Shown in pieces: positions 5,435 through 12,610 of a DNA stretch of 21,571 bases. Within the stretch, counting starts at the first letter, position 1. The number at the start of each line of letters is the position of its first letter. The stretch comes from a virus. The notes beneath the pieces are model-generated. The model saw nothing but the letters and a program-made list of their open reading frames with translations, was not told where the DNA came from and did no database searches. Location: the IMG/VR virus record IMGVR_UViG_3300032053_009316, positions 1 through 21,571 of that record; one strand, given 5' to 3'. The position numbers were made by a program, and so were the translations under genes.

Positions 5435-6044
5435 TGAACCATCAATTACTATGTTATTAGATATTTTGAATTCAAAAGGTCTTTATCCATCCATTGAAAT
5501 CATCAATAACTTGGGATTATTACCAACAAAAAAATACGAACACCCCAAGTTTAATATCGAAATTATTAATGATATGGACATCAATAACAAAATGGTTACC
5601 TTGGGTGTTGTTAAACCTAAAATAAGAAAAATAGTTAGTAATGTATTCGAGATAAATAAGGACACTCTTTTGGTTAACCTAATATCGGATAACTCTGACA
5701 TCTCTCAGACAGTTAAATTAGGTAGAGGGATAGTTGTTAATACTTTGGTAAGTATTGCTGGTCACACAACGATTGGTGATTTTGTATTTATTAATAGAAA
5801 TGTTAGTATTGGCCATCATACTGTAATTGGTGAATACACAACAATAAATCCTGGTGTTAATATTGCTGGTAATGTGATAATTGGTGAAGGTTGTCAAATA
5901 GGGATTGGTGCGAATATAATTGACGGTGTTAAGATAGGAAATAATACCATTATTGGCGCAGGTTCTTTGGTGACCAAAGATATCCCTGATAATGTTGTTG
6001 CATATGGAAATCCTTGTAAAATAATTAGAAAAAATGAAACATAA
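5400..6044 (+). CDS. Left-handed beta-helix acyltransferase, NeuD/PglD-like
   Basis: The 214-residue protein resembles the sugar O- or N-acetyltransferases of the NeuD/PglD type. The N-terminal half (about 1-95) is a small alpha/beta domain that normally binds the nucleotide sugar; it lacks a clear Gly-rich loop. The second half (about 105-205) is a run of hexapeptide repeats (for example IGDFVF, IGEYTT, IGEGCQ, IGNNTI), with AGHTTIGDFVFI holding the candidate catalytic His, and ends in the family's IPDNVVAYGNPCKII. The predicted reaction is transfer of an acyl group from CoA to an amino sugar. It overlaps the BKACE gene by 35 bases and the aminotransferase gene by 11, which implies coupled translation. 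The missing nucleotide-binding loop makes the acceptor uncertain. Confidence 0.8.
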   Translation: MEIEKLTILGFNEPSITMLLDILNSKGLYPSIEIINNLGLLPTKKYEHPKFNIEIINDMDINNKMVTLGVVKPKIRKIVSNVFEINKDTLLVNLISDNSDISQTVKLGRGIVVNTLVSIAGHTTIGDFVFINRNVSIGHHTVIGEYTTINPGVNIAGNVIIGEGCQIGIGANIIDGVKIGNNTIIGAGSLVTKDIPDNVVAYGNPCKIIRKNET

Positions 6045-6630
6045 CCCATATAAAATAGTTGAGATGTTTGAGGAAGAAATTTCCGACTATACTGGCTCAC
6101 CTTTCGCAATTGCCTTAGACAACTGTTCTGACGCTTTATTTTTATGTTGCCTATACTTAAAAGTAAGTGAGGTAACAATACCTAAAAAAACTTATCTATC
6201 GGTTCCACAATCAATAATTAATTCTGGAGGTAATGTTAAATTTGAGGATATTGATTGGTCAGGAATTTACCAACTAAAACCTTACCCAATCTATGATTCG
6301 GCAAGAAGATTTACATCAGAAATGTATATACCAAACACATTTATGTGTTTATCATTTCACCCTAAAAAGATTTTAAAAATGAGAAAAGGTGGTATGATTT
6401 TAACCGATAATGAAGAGGCGTATAAATGGTTTAAAAAAATGAGACATGAAGGTAGGGATGAAATTCCATATACTCAAGATAATATCAGTATGGTTGGATG
6501 GAATATGTATATGACCCCCCCTGAAGCCGCGGACGGACTATGGTTAATGTCATCGATGGATAAACATAACCCAGACGGTGCGGAGAATTATCCTGATTTA
6601 ACAAATAACGATTTATTCAAAACACTATGA
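6034..6630 (+). CDS. Compact DegT/DnrJ/EryC1-type sugar aminotransferase
   Basis: This PLP-dependent enzyme would put an amino group on a keto-sugar nucleotide. Seen in order are the cofactor-binding ALDNCSDALFLCCLYL (27-42; usually GT-x-AL), IPKKTYLSVPQSIINSGG (family P-x-x-T-F/Y), the Asp of IYDSARRF (Asp88), and SFHPKKILKMRKGGMILTDN, in which Lys112 is the expected Schiff-base lysine. At 198 residues it is about half the usual length: most of the C-terminal small domain is missing, ending after GWNMYMTPPEAADGLW. The reading frame is intact up to a stop that overlaps the next start by four bases, so this is a short form rather than a recent truncation. Activity may require a partner subunit or be altered. 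Confidence 0.75.
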   Translation: MKHNPYKIVEMFEEEISDYTGSPFAIALDNCSDALFLCCLYLKVSEVTIPKKTYLSVPQSIINSGGNVKFEDIDWSGIYQLKPYPIYDSARRFTSEMYIPNTFMCLSFHPKKILKMRKGGMILTDNEEAYKWFKKMRHEGRDEIPYTQDNISMVGWNMYMTPPEAADGLWLMSSMDKHNPDGAENYPDLTNNDLFKTL

Positions 6631-7277
6631 TATCTAAAATAAATAAAGTTCCTGTAGTTTTACATACTATGGATTCTTATTCACCATATTGGGATAATTG
6701 GTTTTTCTTATTTACTAAACATTGTAAAAATCATGGACCTATTTTCTTTTTAAGTGAAGAAAAAGAACCTTCGTTTGTTAGTAAAGTAACACATATAAAA
6801 ACAGGTAATGGTGAATGGGGAGCAAGATTATTAAAAGGTTTTGAAAGTATCGATTCTCAATTAATAATCTATATGCAAGAAGATTTTTGGCCAAAAAAAG
6901 ATTTAACATTAACTGACGACCTTTTAAAGATTTTCCACGAAAAAAAGATGCAATGTCTTAAAATAAATAATGTAGTACAACCAATACAAGTAGATGTCAT
7001 TGATGGCGAATTATGTAAAGTAAGACAAAACTCACCTTATTCTTTAACTCACCAATTTGGTATTTGGAATAAAGAATTTTTTAAAAAACATATTTACCCT
7101 AATGAAAACCCTTGGGTTAATGAAATATCGGGTAGTAATAGAATAAATAAAGAACCACACAATATTTACCAAATAAACCATGAATGGTATGCTAAAGTAT
7201 GTTCAAGTGGGACTTTAAACGTTTATGGTAAAAGAATGTTGGAATCATATAATTTAAAATTTGAAGGTAAAGTATAA
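6627..7277 (+). CDS. Glycosyltransferase-like protein
   Basis: A 216-residue cytoplasmic protein with a GT-A-like outline: PVVLHTMDSYSPYWDNWFFLF at 9-29 as the first strand and turn, WGARLLKGFESI (about 69-80), and LIIYMQEDFWPKKDLT, where the acidic EDF takes the place of the metal-binding DxD. The later part (HQFGIWNKEFF, NPWVNEI) resembles acceptor-side segments of capsule and lipopolysaccharide transferases. It starts in a four-base ATGA overlap with the aminotransferase. Together with the next gene it would transfer the sugar made by the upstream enzymes. The family match is by pattern only and donor and acceptor are unknown. Confidence 0.6.
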   Translation: MISKINKVPVVLHTMDSYSPYWDNWFFLFTKHCKNHGPIFFLSEEKEPSFVSKVTHIKTGNGEWGARLLKGFESIDSQLIIYMQEDFWPKKDLTLTDDLLKIFHEKKMQCLKINNVVQPIQVDVIDGELCKVRQNSPYSLTHQFGIWNKEFFKKHIYPNENPWVNEISGSNRINKEPHNIYQINHEWYAKVCSSGTLNVYGKRMLESYNLKFEGKV

Positions 7278-7278
7278 A

Positions 7279-7848
7279 ATGTTACACATTATAACCCCAC
7301 TTTATCGGTTTAATTTATTAGAACAAGTTTATAATTCAATACTCATGAATGACGATATAATTTGGCATATCTCAAAATCAAATAAACGAGAAGAATTAGA
7401 TTATGATTTTTTAAAGAAAGATAAAAGAATTAGATTATATAATGTTGATTGTGAAGATACTGATACAACTTCTAAAAGAAACGCCGTTTTTGATAATATT
7501 AAAGATGGGTATTTTTGTTTATTAGACGATGATACTATTTTTCATGAAAATATGTATATAAAATATTTGGAATGTGTTGAAAATAATTTTAAAGGTATGT
7601 TAGTTGGTGAACAGATTGGTAAATATGGTAAGTTAAGACTTATTGCTAGCAAACCTGTATTTGGTAGAATTGATACAGGTAATGTATTATCTCATTATTC
7701 TTGTTTAATTGATTGTAAATGGCCGAGCGAACACATACCCAAAGTTAATCAAAAAGATTTTCTTTTTTGGAATTCGGTATATGAATTCTACGGAAAAAAA
7801 TGTGGTATTTGGAATCAGACAATAAGTATATATAACAAATTAACTTAA
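7279..7848 (+). CDS. GT-A glycosyltransferase (family 2-like)
   Basis: The 189-residue protein begins MLHIITPLYRFNLLEQVYNS, the typical first strand and helix of a GT2 nucleotide-sugar domain, and has the DxD motif in DGYFCLLDDDTIFHENMY, with KRNAVFDNI as the preceding helix. The C-terminal part includes ASKPVFGRIDTGNVLSHYS, which fits an acceptor-side loop, and a final FLFWNSVYEFYGKK helix. An in-frame TTG lies six codons upstream, but the ATG one base after the previous stop is the natural start. It is short for the family and has no membrane helix, so it is a soluble enzyme. It ends the five-gene cassette. Confidence 0.7.
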   Translation: MLHIITPLYRFNLLEQVYNSILMNDDIIWHISKSNKREELDYDFLKKDKRIRLYNVDCEDTDTTSKRNAVFDNIKDGYFCLLDDDTIFHENMYIKYLECVENNFKGMLVGEQIGKYGKLRLIASKPVFGRIDTGNVLSHYSCLIDCKWPSEHIPKVNQKDFLFWNSVYEFYGKKCGIWNQTISIYNKLT

Positions 7849-7858
7849 TAAAACTATT

Positions 7859-8038
7859 ATGAACGAAAATCAAAAAGCACAACAGTACGACAGATTTATG
7901 TACGAGTACGACCAACTAAGTAATCAAGTATCCTCAATTAAAGGTGAAAATTTTGAACTTAACGATAGTCAACGACAACGTATTCACGAATTAGAAAAAA
8001 AGATGAGATCCATCATGGAATCCGCATCTAGATTATAA
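7859..8038 (+). CDS. Small coiled-coil-like protein
   Basis: A 59-residue ORF ten bases after the glycosyltransferase stop. The composition is almost wholly polar and charged (MNENQKAQQYDRFMYEYDQL ... RQRIHELEKKMRSIM), with heptad-like spacing of hydrophobic residues after residue 38, as in a short coiled coil or a small structural or chaperone-type phage protein. It has no tag, signal peptide or membrane segment. It lacks its own promoter box and probably reads through from the sugar cassette. Function unknown. Confidence 0.55.
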   Translation: MNENQKAQQYDRFMYEYDQLSNQVSSIKGENFELNDSQRQRIHELEKKMRSIMESASRL

Positions 8039-8056
8039 TTATTTTTCAATCTCAGG

Positions 8057-8065
8057 TATATTTAT
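8057..8065 (+). promoter_or_regulatory. Phage-type promoter box TATATTTAT
   Basis: 16 bases before the ATG at 8082, at the head of the first three tagged genes. Confidence 0.55.
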
Positions 8066-8081
8066 ATAGTAAATCAATTAT

Positions 8082-8402
8082 ATGAATAAGGTTGTACGCT
8101 TAACAGAATCTAATTTAACTAAGATTGTTAAAAACATTTTAAATGAAAATGAATTTTTGGATGAACCAAGAGATGATTCATTTACTGTGGAACCAAATGT
8201 TAGGATGATCCCAAGAGAAAAACAAATACAAAATATGTTTGGTAAATACGAGGATCAGATTCCAAATGATATATTACGTTATATGAGAAAGAATCCTCAA
8301 CTAATGATGGATAGACTTGCAAGAATATATGGTGAGAATTTTATTGAGTATGCAGAAAAGGCTTATGTAAAAAATATGAAACTATGGAAAGACAATTATT
8401 AA
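8082..8402 (+). CDS. Tagged small protein, class A tag
   Basis: A 106-residue protein. Residues 1-22 are a class A tag: V-V-R-L-T-E-S-N-L-T-K-I-V-K-N-I-L-N-E, with LNE at 20-22 as the predicted cleavage site. The mature part starts with an acidic linker (NEFLDEPRDDSF) and continues as a mostly helical domain (DILRYMRKNPQLMMDRLARIYGENFIEYAEKAY) with no known motif. It would leave a protein of about 84 residues. The gene overlaps the next by 19 bases. Function unknown; the tag is the only informative feature. Confidence 0.65.
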   Translation: MNKVVRLTESNLTKIVKNILNENEFLDEPRDDSFTVEPNVRMIPREKQIQNMFGKYEDQIPNDILRYMRKNPQLMMDRLARIYGENFIEYAEKAYVKNMKLWKDNY

Positions 8403-8977
8403 AAGAAGAATTAAATATGATGAAATACCTTCTTTCTTATGAAAGAGGTGTCGTTATATCAGAACAAAGAAATAATCTCTCAGAAGAGACGGGAATGGGT
8501 TCCATGATGAAAGAAAAAATCCAATCTATGGTTGAAAAAGAGGTTGTTAACGATCCTTCATTGGGTGAGGTATCAAGTAATGTACCGAGTGTTGATGATA
8601 TCATATCTAATGATGAAGTCTGTGACATAGTAACAGGTAATGAAGAACACGATAACATCATTTCAAAAGTTAAGTCTGAGTTAATTAGAATGAAAAAAGA
8701 AAAAGGGGCGAACTCATTATGGGAAGTTCTTAAGAATGTTAAGAAAGGCATTAAAATGGCAATTGTTAAAAATAACTCAGGAGATACGTCCGAACCTGAA
8801 GAAGTTAACGAACAAATTGTTGCGGGTGGAATTATGATTGGAACCGCAATGGTGGGTTGGTCATTATTAATTGCGATCGGAGCAATTTTACTTGTAATTA
8901 TTATTGCAAGTGCATTAATAAAAGATAGTGGTCAAAGTCACGGATGTAGAAAAAACCTTAAGTGGGGTGAAGTGTAA
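8384..8977 (+). CDS. Tagged membrane protein, class B tag
   Basis: A 197-residue protein. The class B tag (EELNMMKYLLSYERGVVISE, ending in ISE at 25-27 followed by Q) is almost identical to that of the gene at 10039. Then come an acidic, helical middle part (about 30-145) and one long hydrophobic stretch at about 148-182 (IVAGGIMIGTAMVGWSLL, then AIGAILLVIIIASALI), long enough for one or two membrane passes, and a short basic tail. A membrane-inserting protein with a putative packaging tag fits a channel or anchor delivered with the DNA, as internal ejection proteins do in other phages. The ATG start lies inside the preceding gene, with a TAATG junction to the next gene. Confidence 0.65.
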   Translation: MERQLLKEELNMMKYLLSYERGVVISEQRNNLSEETGMGSMMKEKIQSMVEKEVVNDPSLGEVSSNVPSVDDIISNDEVCDIVTGNEEHDNIISKVKSELIRMKKEKGANSLWEVLKNVKKGIKMAIVKNNSGDTSEPEEVNEQIVAGGIMIGTAMVGWSLLIAIGAILLVIIIASALIKDSGQSHGCRKNLKWGEV

Positions 8978-10014
8978 TGAAAATCATATTAAGTGAGTCT
9001 CAAATATTGAATCTATTAAATGAAGATATGGGTGTTAGCAGATCAACATTACCATATGTAAATTTAATTTATAGAATTATAGAACCAATGGTGGAATCTA
9101 TGGTTCATAGTGGGAAGTCTTCACGACAAAAAATAAAAATAAGTTTAGATAAAATTAAGAGTATTATAAAAAATGAAGAAGATTCATTTTTAGAATTTCC
9201 GATGGAGGAGATTGAAATTGATATTTTATTTTCTTACGAAAAAGGTGATATAGAAAATCATTTTGGTAGTGGTGGTTCGGCATATCCATTAAATGAAAAA
9301 ACGGGAGATTATTCGTATATGAGAAAACCATCCCCTGAGATCCCCAAAAAAATTAAAAATGAAATTGATATGACATTAAATGCCAAAATAGACATTGATA
9401 TTTATATTGATTCAAAATTTAAGATGAGTCAGATGTATGAATTACTTATGGATGTTAGAGATACCATTATGCATGAAACATTACATTTATATGAATTTTA
9501 TAAAAGATGGTTAAGTACTGGTTCAGGAACATTTAATATAACCAAAACTTTTGCCGGTAGAGAAAATCCAAATACACCAAGAGAAATTTACGATTATTAT
9601 TCTGACTTTTTAGATTACGTTTATTATTCTGAACCATATGAAATAAATGCAATGACCCAAGAAGCATACTCAAAAGTTTTACGAATGAGTTTTGATACAT
9701 TTAAAACAACTAAGTATTGGATTATGTCAAACAAAATGGAAAATTTTAATGCCGATCAATATTATCGTGAATTAGAAAACAAAATTAAAGAACGTAGTGG
9801 TAAAGAAACATTAAATTATCATTTAAATAATTTACACAAATTCTATATAAAACAATATGTTAAAATCGCAAAAGATTTTAATCAACCTGTATCTAATAAG
9901 ATATTGAAGACCAAAAATATTTACGAATTAATAAAAAGTTTTGAACTTAGAATTACTCAATCAGGAAAAAATCTTAAACGTAAGTTTATGAAATTATATA
10001 GTCTTGAAAAATAA
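8977..10014 (+). CDS. Tagged zinc-metalloprotease-like protein
   Basis: A 345-residue protein. Residues 1-16 (KIILSESQILNLLNE) form the class C tag with LNE at 14-16. The core holds an HExxH motif in DTIMHETLHLYEFYKRW (His166, Glu167, His170) and a likely third zinc ligand in SEPYEINAMTQEAY (Glu222), the E-x-x-A pattern of gluzincins. Before it lies a strand-rich region with KIDIDIYIDSKF, and after it a long helical domain. It is not related to the small protein at 1755 beyond the zinc motif. If the tag targets it to the head, it would be a protease carried in the virion that could cleave head, ejection or host proteins. No substrate can be inferred. It starts in a TAATG overlap with the previous gene. 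Confidence 0.7.
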   Translation: MKIILSESQILNLLNEDMGVSRSTLPYVNLIYRIIEPMVESMVHSGKSSRQKIKISLDKIKSIIKNEEDSFLEFPMEEIEIDILFSYEKGDIENHFGSGGSAYPLNEKTGDYSYMRKPSPEIPKKIKNEIDMTLNAKIDIDIYIDSKFKMSQMYELLMDVRDTIMHETLHLYEFYKRWLSTGSGTFNITKTFAGRENPNTPREIYDYYSDFLDYVYYSEPYEINAMTQEAYSKVLRMSFDTFKTTKYWIMSNKMENFNADQYYRELENKIKERSGKETLNYHLNNLHKFYIKQYVKIAKDFNQPVSNKILKTKNIYELIKSFELRITQSGKNLKRKFMKLYSLEK

Positions 10015-10016
10015 CA

Positions 10017-10025
10017 TATATTTAT
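10017..10025 (+). promoter_or_regulatory. Phage-type promoter box TATATTTAT
   Basis: 13 bases before the ATG at 10039, beginning three bases after the upstream stop codon. Confidence 0.55.
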
Positions 10026-10038
10026 TAAACAAAAAATC

Positions 10039-10530
10039 ATGAGTAAAAAAATTATCAAAGAAGAACTTAATCAAATGAAATACCTTTTTGGTTATAAACG
10101 AGGGGTTGTTATTTCAGAACAAGAAATAGATGAAGATAAATTAGTTGTTACTCCGTATACGTTGGAAGCAACTAATGGTAATGTTAAAATAACGGATACC
10201 AAAACTAAAAAATCTTACGTCTATTCACTGAGTGCTTATGGAGTTAAAGTAACCGTAAACGATTTCCCTGATGGAGATAGTATCAGCTACTCAGTTCCTT
10301 TTAAAGGGACAAGTACCCAAGAAGTAAGTAATGATAGTGAATTACCTAAATTAATTAAATCTAATGTTGGTACTTGTGAGTTAAACCCTAAAGTTGGGAA
10401 TATCTCGGTAACCCTTAAATGTTTGTCAGGTTGTGTCGGATGTAAATCCTCTACTGAAAAAGTAATTGACTCAACTATTGACTCAACTAAAAACACCTTG
10501 AAAGGTGCGGCTTCTTATTTAGGATTTTAA
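10039..10530 (+). CDS. Tagged protein, class B tag, Cys-containing
   Basis: A 163-residue protein. The tag (EELNQMKYLFGYKRGVVISE, ISE at 25-27 then Q) matches the gene at 8384 closely. The mature part is strand-rich (KLVVTPYTLEATNGNVKITD, KSYVYSLSAYGVKVTV) and carries four Cys in the last third (TCEL, KCLSGCVGC), which could bind metal or form disulfides outside the cytoplasm. The C-terminus is small and glycine-rich (LKGAASYLGF). It matches no family I recognise. It stands alone between a TATATTTAT box and a strong terminator. Confidence 0.65.
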   Translation: MSKKIIKEELNQMKYLFGYKRGVVISEQEIDEDKLVVTPYTLEATNGNVKITDTKTKKSYVYSLSAYGVKVTVNDFPDGDSISYSVPFKGTSTQEVSNDSELPKLIKSNVGTCELNPKVGNISVTLKCLSGCVGCKSSTEKVIDSTIDSTKNTLKGAASYLGF

Positions 10531-10532
10531 AA

Positions 10533-10560
10533 GTTGTTGGTATTAAGAAATACCAACAAC
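10533..10560. terminator. Bidirectional terminator with 12-base stem
   Basis: GTTGTTGGTATT (10533-10544) and AATACCAACAAC (10549-10560) pair perfectly around AAGA, between two converging genes. The T-tract is better on the minus strand (CTTTTAAAA) than on the plus strand. Confidence 0.7.
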
Positions 10561-10968
10561 CTCAAGATCAAAAATTAATTTTTTACCAGCCAATGGGTGA
10601 TTAGCATCAATTACTACAACCTCATCTTTAACTTCCATAACTTTCACAAAACTAGGACCCATAGGTCCCATTGTTTGTAATACTTGACCAACCTCAACTC
10701 CTTCAGGAACTTTATCTTTGGTGATTTCAATGATCATATCATCAACGTGATCACCATAAGCATCAACAGATTCAATTTCAATTGTTTTTTTATCACCCTC
10801 TAACATATCAACAAGACCTGATTCAAACCCTTTAATAAGTTGTCCTTGACCTAAAGTTGTCGTTAATGGTTCTCTACCTTCAACTAAAGACGTGTCAAAA
10901 ATTGTCCCATCTTCTAATTTTCCAGTGTAATGTACCGTTACGGTACTGTCATTTAAAACTTTTTTCAT
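10543..10968 (-). CDS. SlyD-like FKBP-type peptidyl-prolyl isomerase
   Basis: This 141-residue protein has the FKBP fold interrupted by an insert-in-flap chaperone domain, as in SlyD: VTVHYTGKLEDGTIFDTS (9-26), GQGQLIKGFESGLVDMLEGD (40-59), the flap insert at about 65-120, and the closing DANHPLAGKKLIFDLEVVGI. It catalyses prolyl cis-trans isomerisation and aids folding in the cytoplasm. It lacks the metal-binding His-rich tail of E. coli SlyD. It looks close to the Bacteroidota chromosomal enzymes, so it may be a recent acquisition from a host. It is untagged and faces the tagged genes on the opposite strand; a role in folding virion or effector proteins is an inference. Confidence 0.9.
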   Translation of the reverse strand: MKKVLNDSTVTVHYTGKLEDGTIFDTSLVEGREPLTTTLGQGQLIKGFESGLVDMLEGDKKTIEIESVDAYGDHVDDMIIEITKDKVPEGVEVGQVLQTMGPMGPSFVKVMEVKDEVVVIDANHPLAGKKLIFDLEVVGIS

Positions 10969-11027
10969 AAATTATTCTTTTTTTAAGTATAGAATATATA
11001 TTTTATAATGTAAAATCAAAATAACGA

Positions 11028-11036
11028 TATATTTAT
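11028..11036 (+). promoter_or_regulatory. Phage-type promoter box TATATTTAT
   Basis: 16 bases before the ATG at 11053; the following TATAAAACTATAA closely matches the sequence after the box at 14233. Confidence 0.6.
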
Positions 11037-11052
11037 TATAAAACTATAAAAT

Positions 11053-11451
11053 ATGAAAAGTTTAATAAGTGAACAAGAAAAACTAAGAATACGTTCGATG
11101 CATATCAACGAAAAATACTCATTACTAAAAGAGGAAGGTCAATTTGATGATTTAATGCCAATTCCATTAGAAACAATTAAAAAAGATGATGGGACACCAA
11201 AGGTGGATGGAACAGTTAGTACTTGTGCGGTAGCACCTGAACTTAAAACATTAGTGGATGAAGGTAAATTCAGAACATGGGTAAAAACCACATACCCTAA
11301 TAATGCGGTTAGTGGGATTAAATTATCAGATAAAAGATGGAAAAATCCACCAACTGTTTTCTGTAATAAGGCATTGGCAAATTTATGGAAATCAATAGAA
11401 CCAACATCAAAAGAGACCTATGGTCAATTATACGTTAAAACAATTAAATAA
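11053..11451 (+). CDS. Tagged small protein, class B-like tag
   Basis: A 132-residue protein. The leader KSLISEQEKLRIRSMHINE ends with INE at 18-20, an I-x-E site, and is followed by KYSLLKEEGQFDDLMPIP. The mature part has TVSTCAVAPELKTLVDEGKF and a C-terminal aromatic/basic region with one more Cys (PPTVFCNKALANLW), perhaps a disulfide pair. Without the leader about 112 residues remain. No family recognised. It forms an operon with the next two tagged genes (gaps of six and four bases). Confidence 0.6.
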   Translation: MKSLISEQEKLRIRSMHINEKYSLLKEEGQFDDLMPIPLETIKKDDGTPKVDGTVSTCAVAPELKTLVDEGKFRTWVKTTYPNNAVSGIKLSDKRWKNPPTVFCNKALANLWKSIEPTSKETYGQLYVKTIK

Positions 11452-11457
11452 AAAAAT

Positions 11458-12606
11458 ATGGCAAAGATTATTAAATTAAACGAAAACGATCTTAAAAGAA
11501 TCGTTGTTAAAGTTCTTAACGAAAGACGACTTAATGAAGAAGATGAGGTTAAAACCAATGGGTTGGCGCCTGGTTCTATCACTCAAGATGTTGCGGATCA
11601 ATTAAAATATACTGAAACCGAAACGGGTGAACCTATCGAAAGATTTAGATCAATTTGTGATGTTTGTGTTTCAGGTGTCGATGGTTTAGGTCCTATATCA
11701 CAAAGTGAGGCGGCATTAGAAGGTATCGCAGAAAAGATTTATAATGCGGTGGAGAATACTGAAGCTTGGTATACTTTCGGTGGTGGTACTAATGAAAAGG
11801 CAGTTGCGACTGGAATTAGATCAACAAAAACTTTCCCTGACTTTTGTTATATGATTGATTCTTATGGTAAAAAATATGAAGATTTTTTCACATCTATGGA
11901 AGGTGATTTTGAGGACGATGCGGACCAAAGAGTATATCTCGTATCGCCAGTAGTTGATGTAATCAAAGCAAGTACTAAAATGGTCGGTAAAAAATCTGAT
12001 GAAGTGGTTAAAACTGATGACAATATTAAAAAAGATGACGATAAAAAAGATGAGAAAGTAATTGGTGGTGGTAGTGAAGAACAATCAGATAATTGGAATA
12101 TGTATATGTGTGTTATTGAACATCCTGATGCGATTCCCGAAAAATTCGCTGATGGTAAAAGAACTCGTTTTAGAATTGGAACTGATTACTATATGGGTAA
12201 TGGTAAAAAAATACGTAAGGGTGTTGAATTAGATTATTCATGTAGTGATAAAGAATTCAGAGGTATAAGTTTTGCGGACAAAGAAGATGATATGTCTAAT
12301 AAAAATAATAAAGGTAATAAAAGACCTATAGACTCAGAAGCGATGAATATCCAAGGATTCTTAACTGACGAAGGATATGATATTTCAAAGGACGGTAGAA
12401 TTGGATCTGAAACTGCGGGGGCTATACTTGATTATATCGTAGATAATAACTCAGATGAGTTTAAACCAGCTTCAGTTTTAGAACTTCAAAAGAAAATCAA
12501 TAGTTGTTATTCTATGAAAATAAAAGAGGACGGTAAAGTTGGACCAGAAACATTAAACGCCATTGCAGACGCATTGGAATCGGCACAACAAGGAGATCTT
12601 TGTTAA
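11458..12606 (+). CDS. Tagged protein with two peptidoglycan-binding-like repeats
   Basis: A 382-residue protein. Residues 1-22 are a class A tag (IIKLNENDLKRIVVKVLNE, LNE at 20-22). The middle (about 45-180) is unrecognised, with Cys in SICDVCVSG; residues about 190-212 are a Lys/Asp-rich linker (KKDDDKKDEK). The C-terminus holds two PG_binding_1-like units: IQGFLTDEGYDISKDGRIGS (from about 297) and LQKKINSCYSMKIKEDGKVG (from about 343), each with the L-x-x-x-G-Y/C ... DG-x-x-G-x-ET-x-x-A-I pattern. Such modules bind the cell wall. In a protein with a head-packaging tag this suggests action at the host wall during entry, though no catalytic domain is visible. Confidence 0.7.
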   Translation: MAKIIKLNENDLKRIVVKVLNERRLNEEDEVKTNGLAPGSITQDVADQLKYTETETGEPIERFRSICDVCVSGVDGLGPISQSEAALEGIAEKIYNAVENTEAWYTFGGGTNEKAVATGIRSTKTFPDFCYMIDSYGKKYEDFFTSMEGDFEDDADQRVYLVSPVVDVIKASTKMVGKKSDEVVKTDDNIKKDDDKKDEKVIGGGSEEQSDNWNMYMCVIEHPDAIPEKFADGKRTRFRIGTDYYMGNGKKIRKGVELDYSCSDKEFRGISFADKEDDMSNKNNKGNKRPIDSEAMNIQGFLTDEGYDISKDGRIGSETAGAILDYIVDNNSDEFKPASVLELQKKINSCYSMKIKEDGKVGPETLNAIADALESAQQGDLC

Positions 12607-12610
12607 TTAA

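Noticed and set aside
5894-6178. Minus-strand ORF over the acyltransferase/aminotransferase junction
   Set aside because: It is antisense to two overlapping genes with clear family motifs.
8437-8751. 104-codon minus-strand ORF
   Set aside because: Antisense shadow of the tagged membrane protein, without promoter box or motif.
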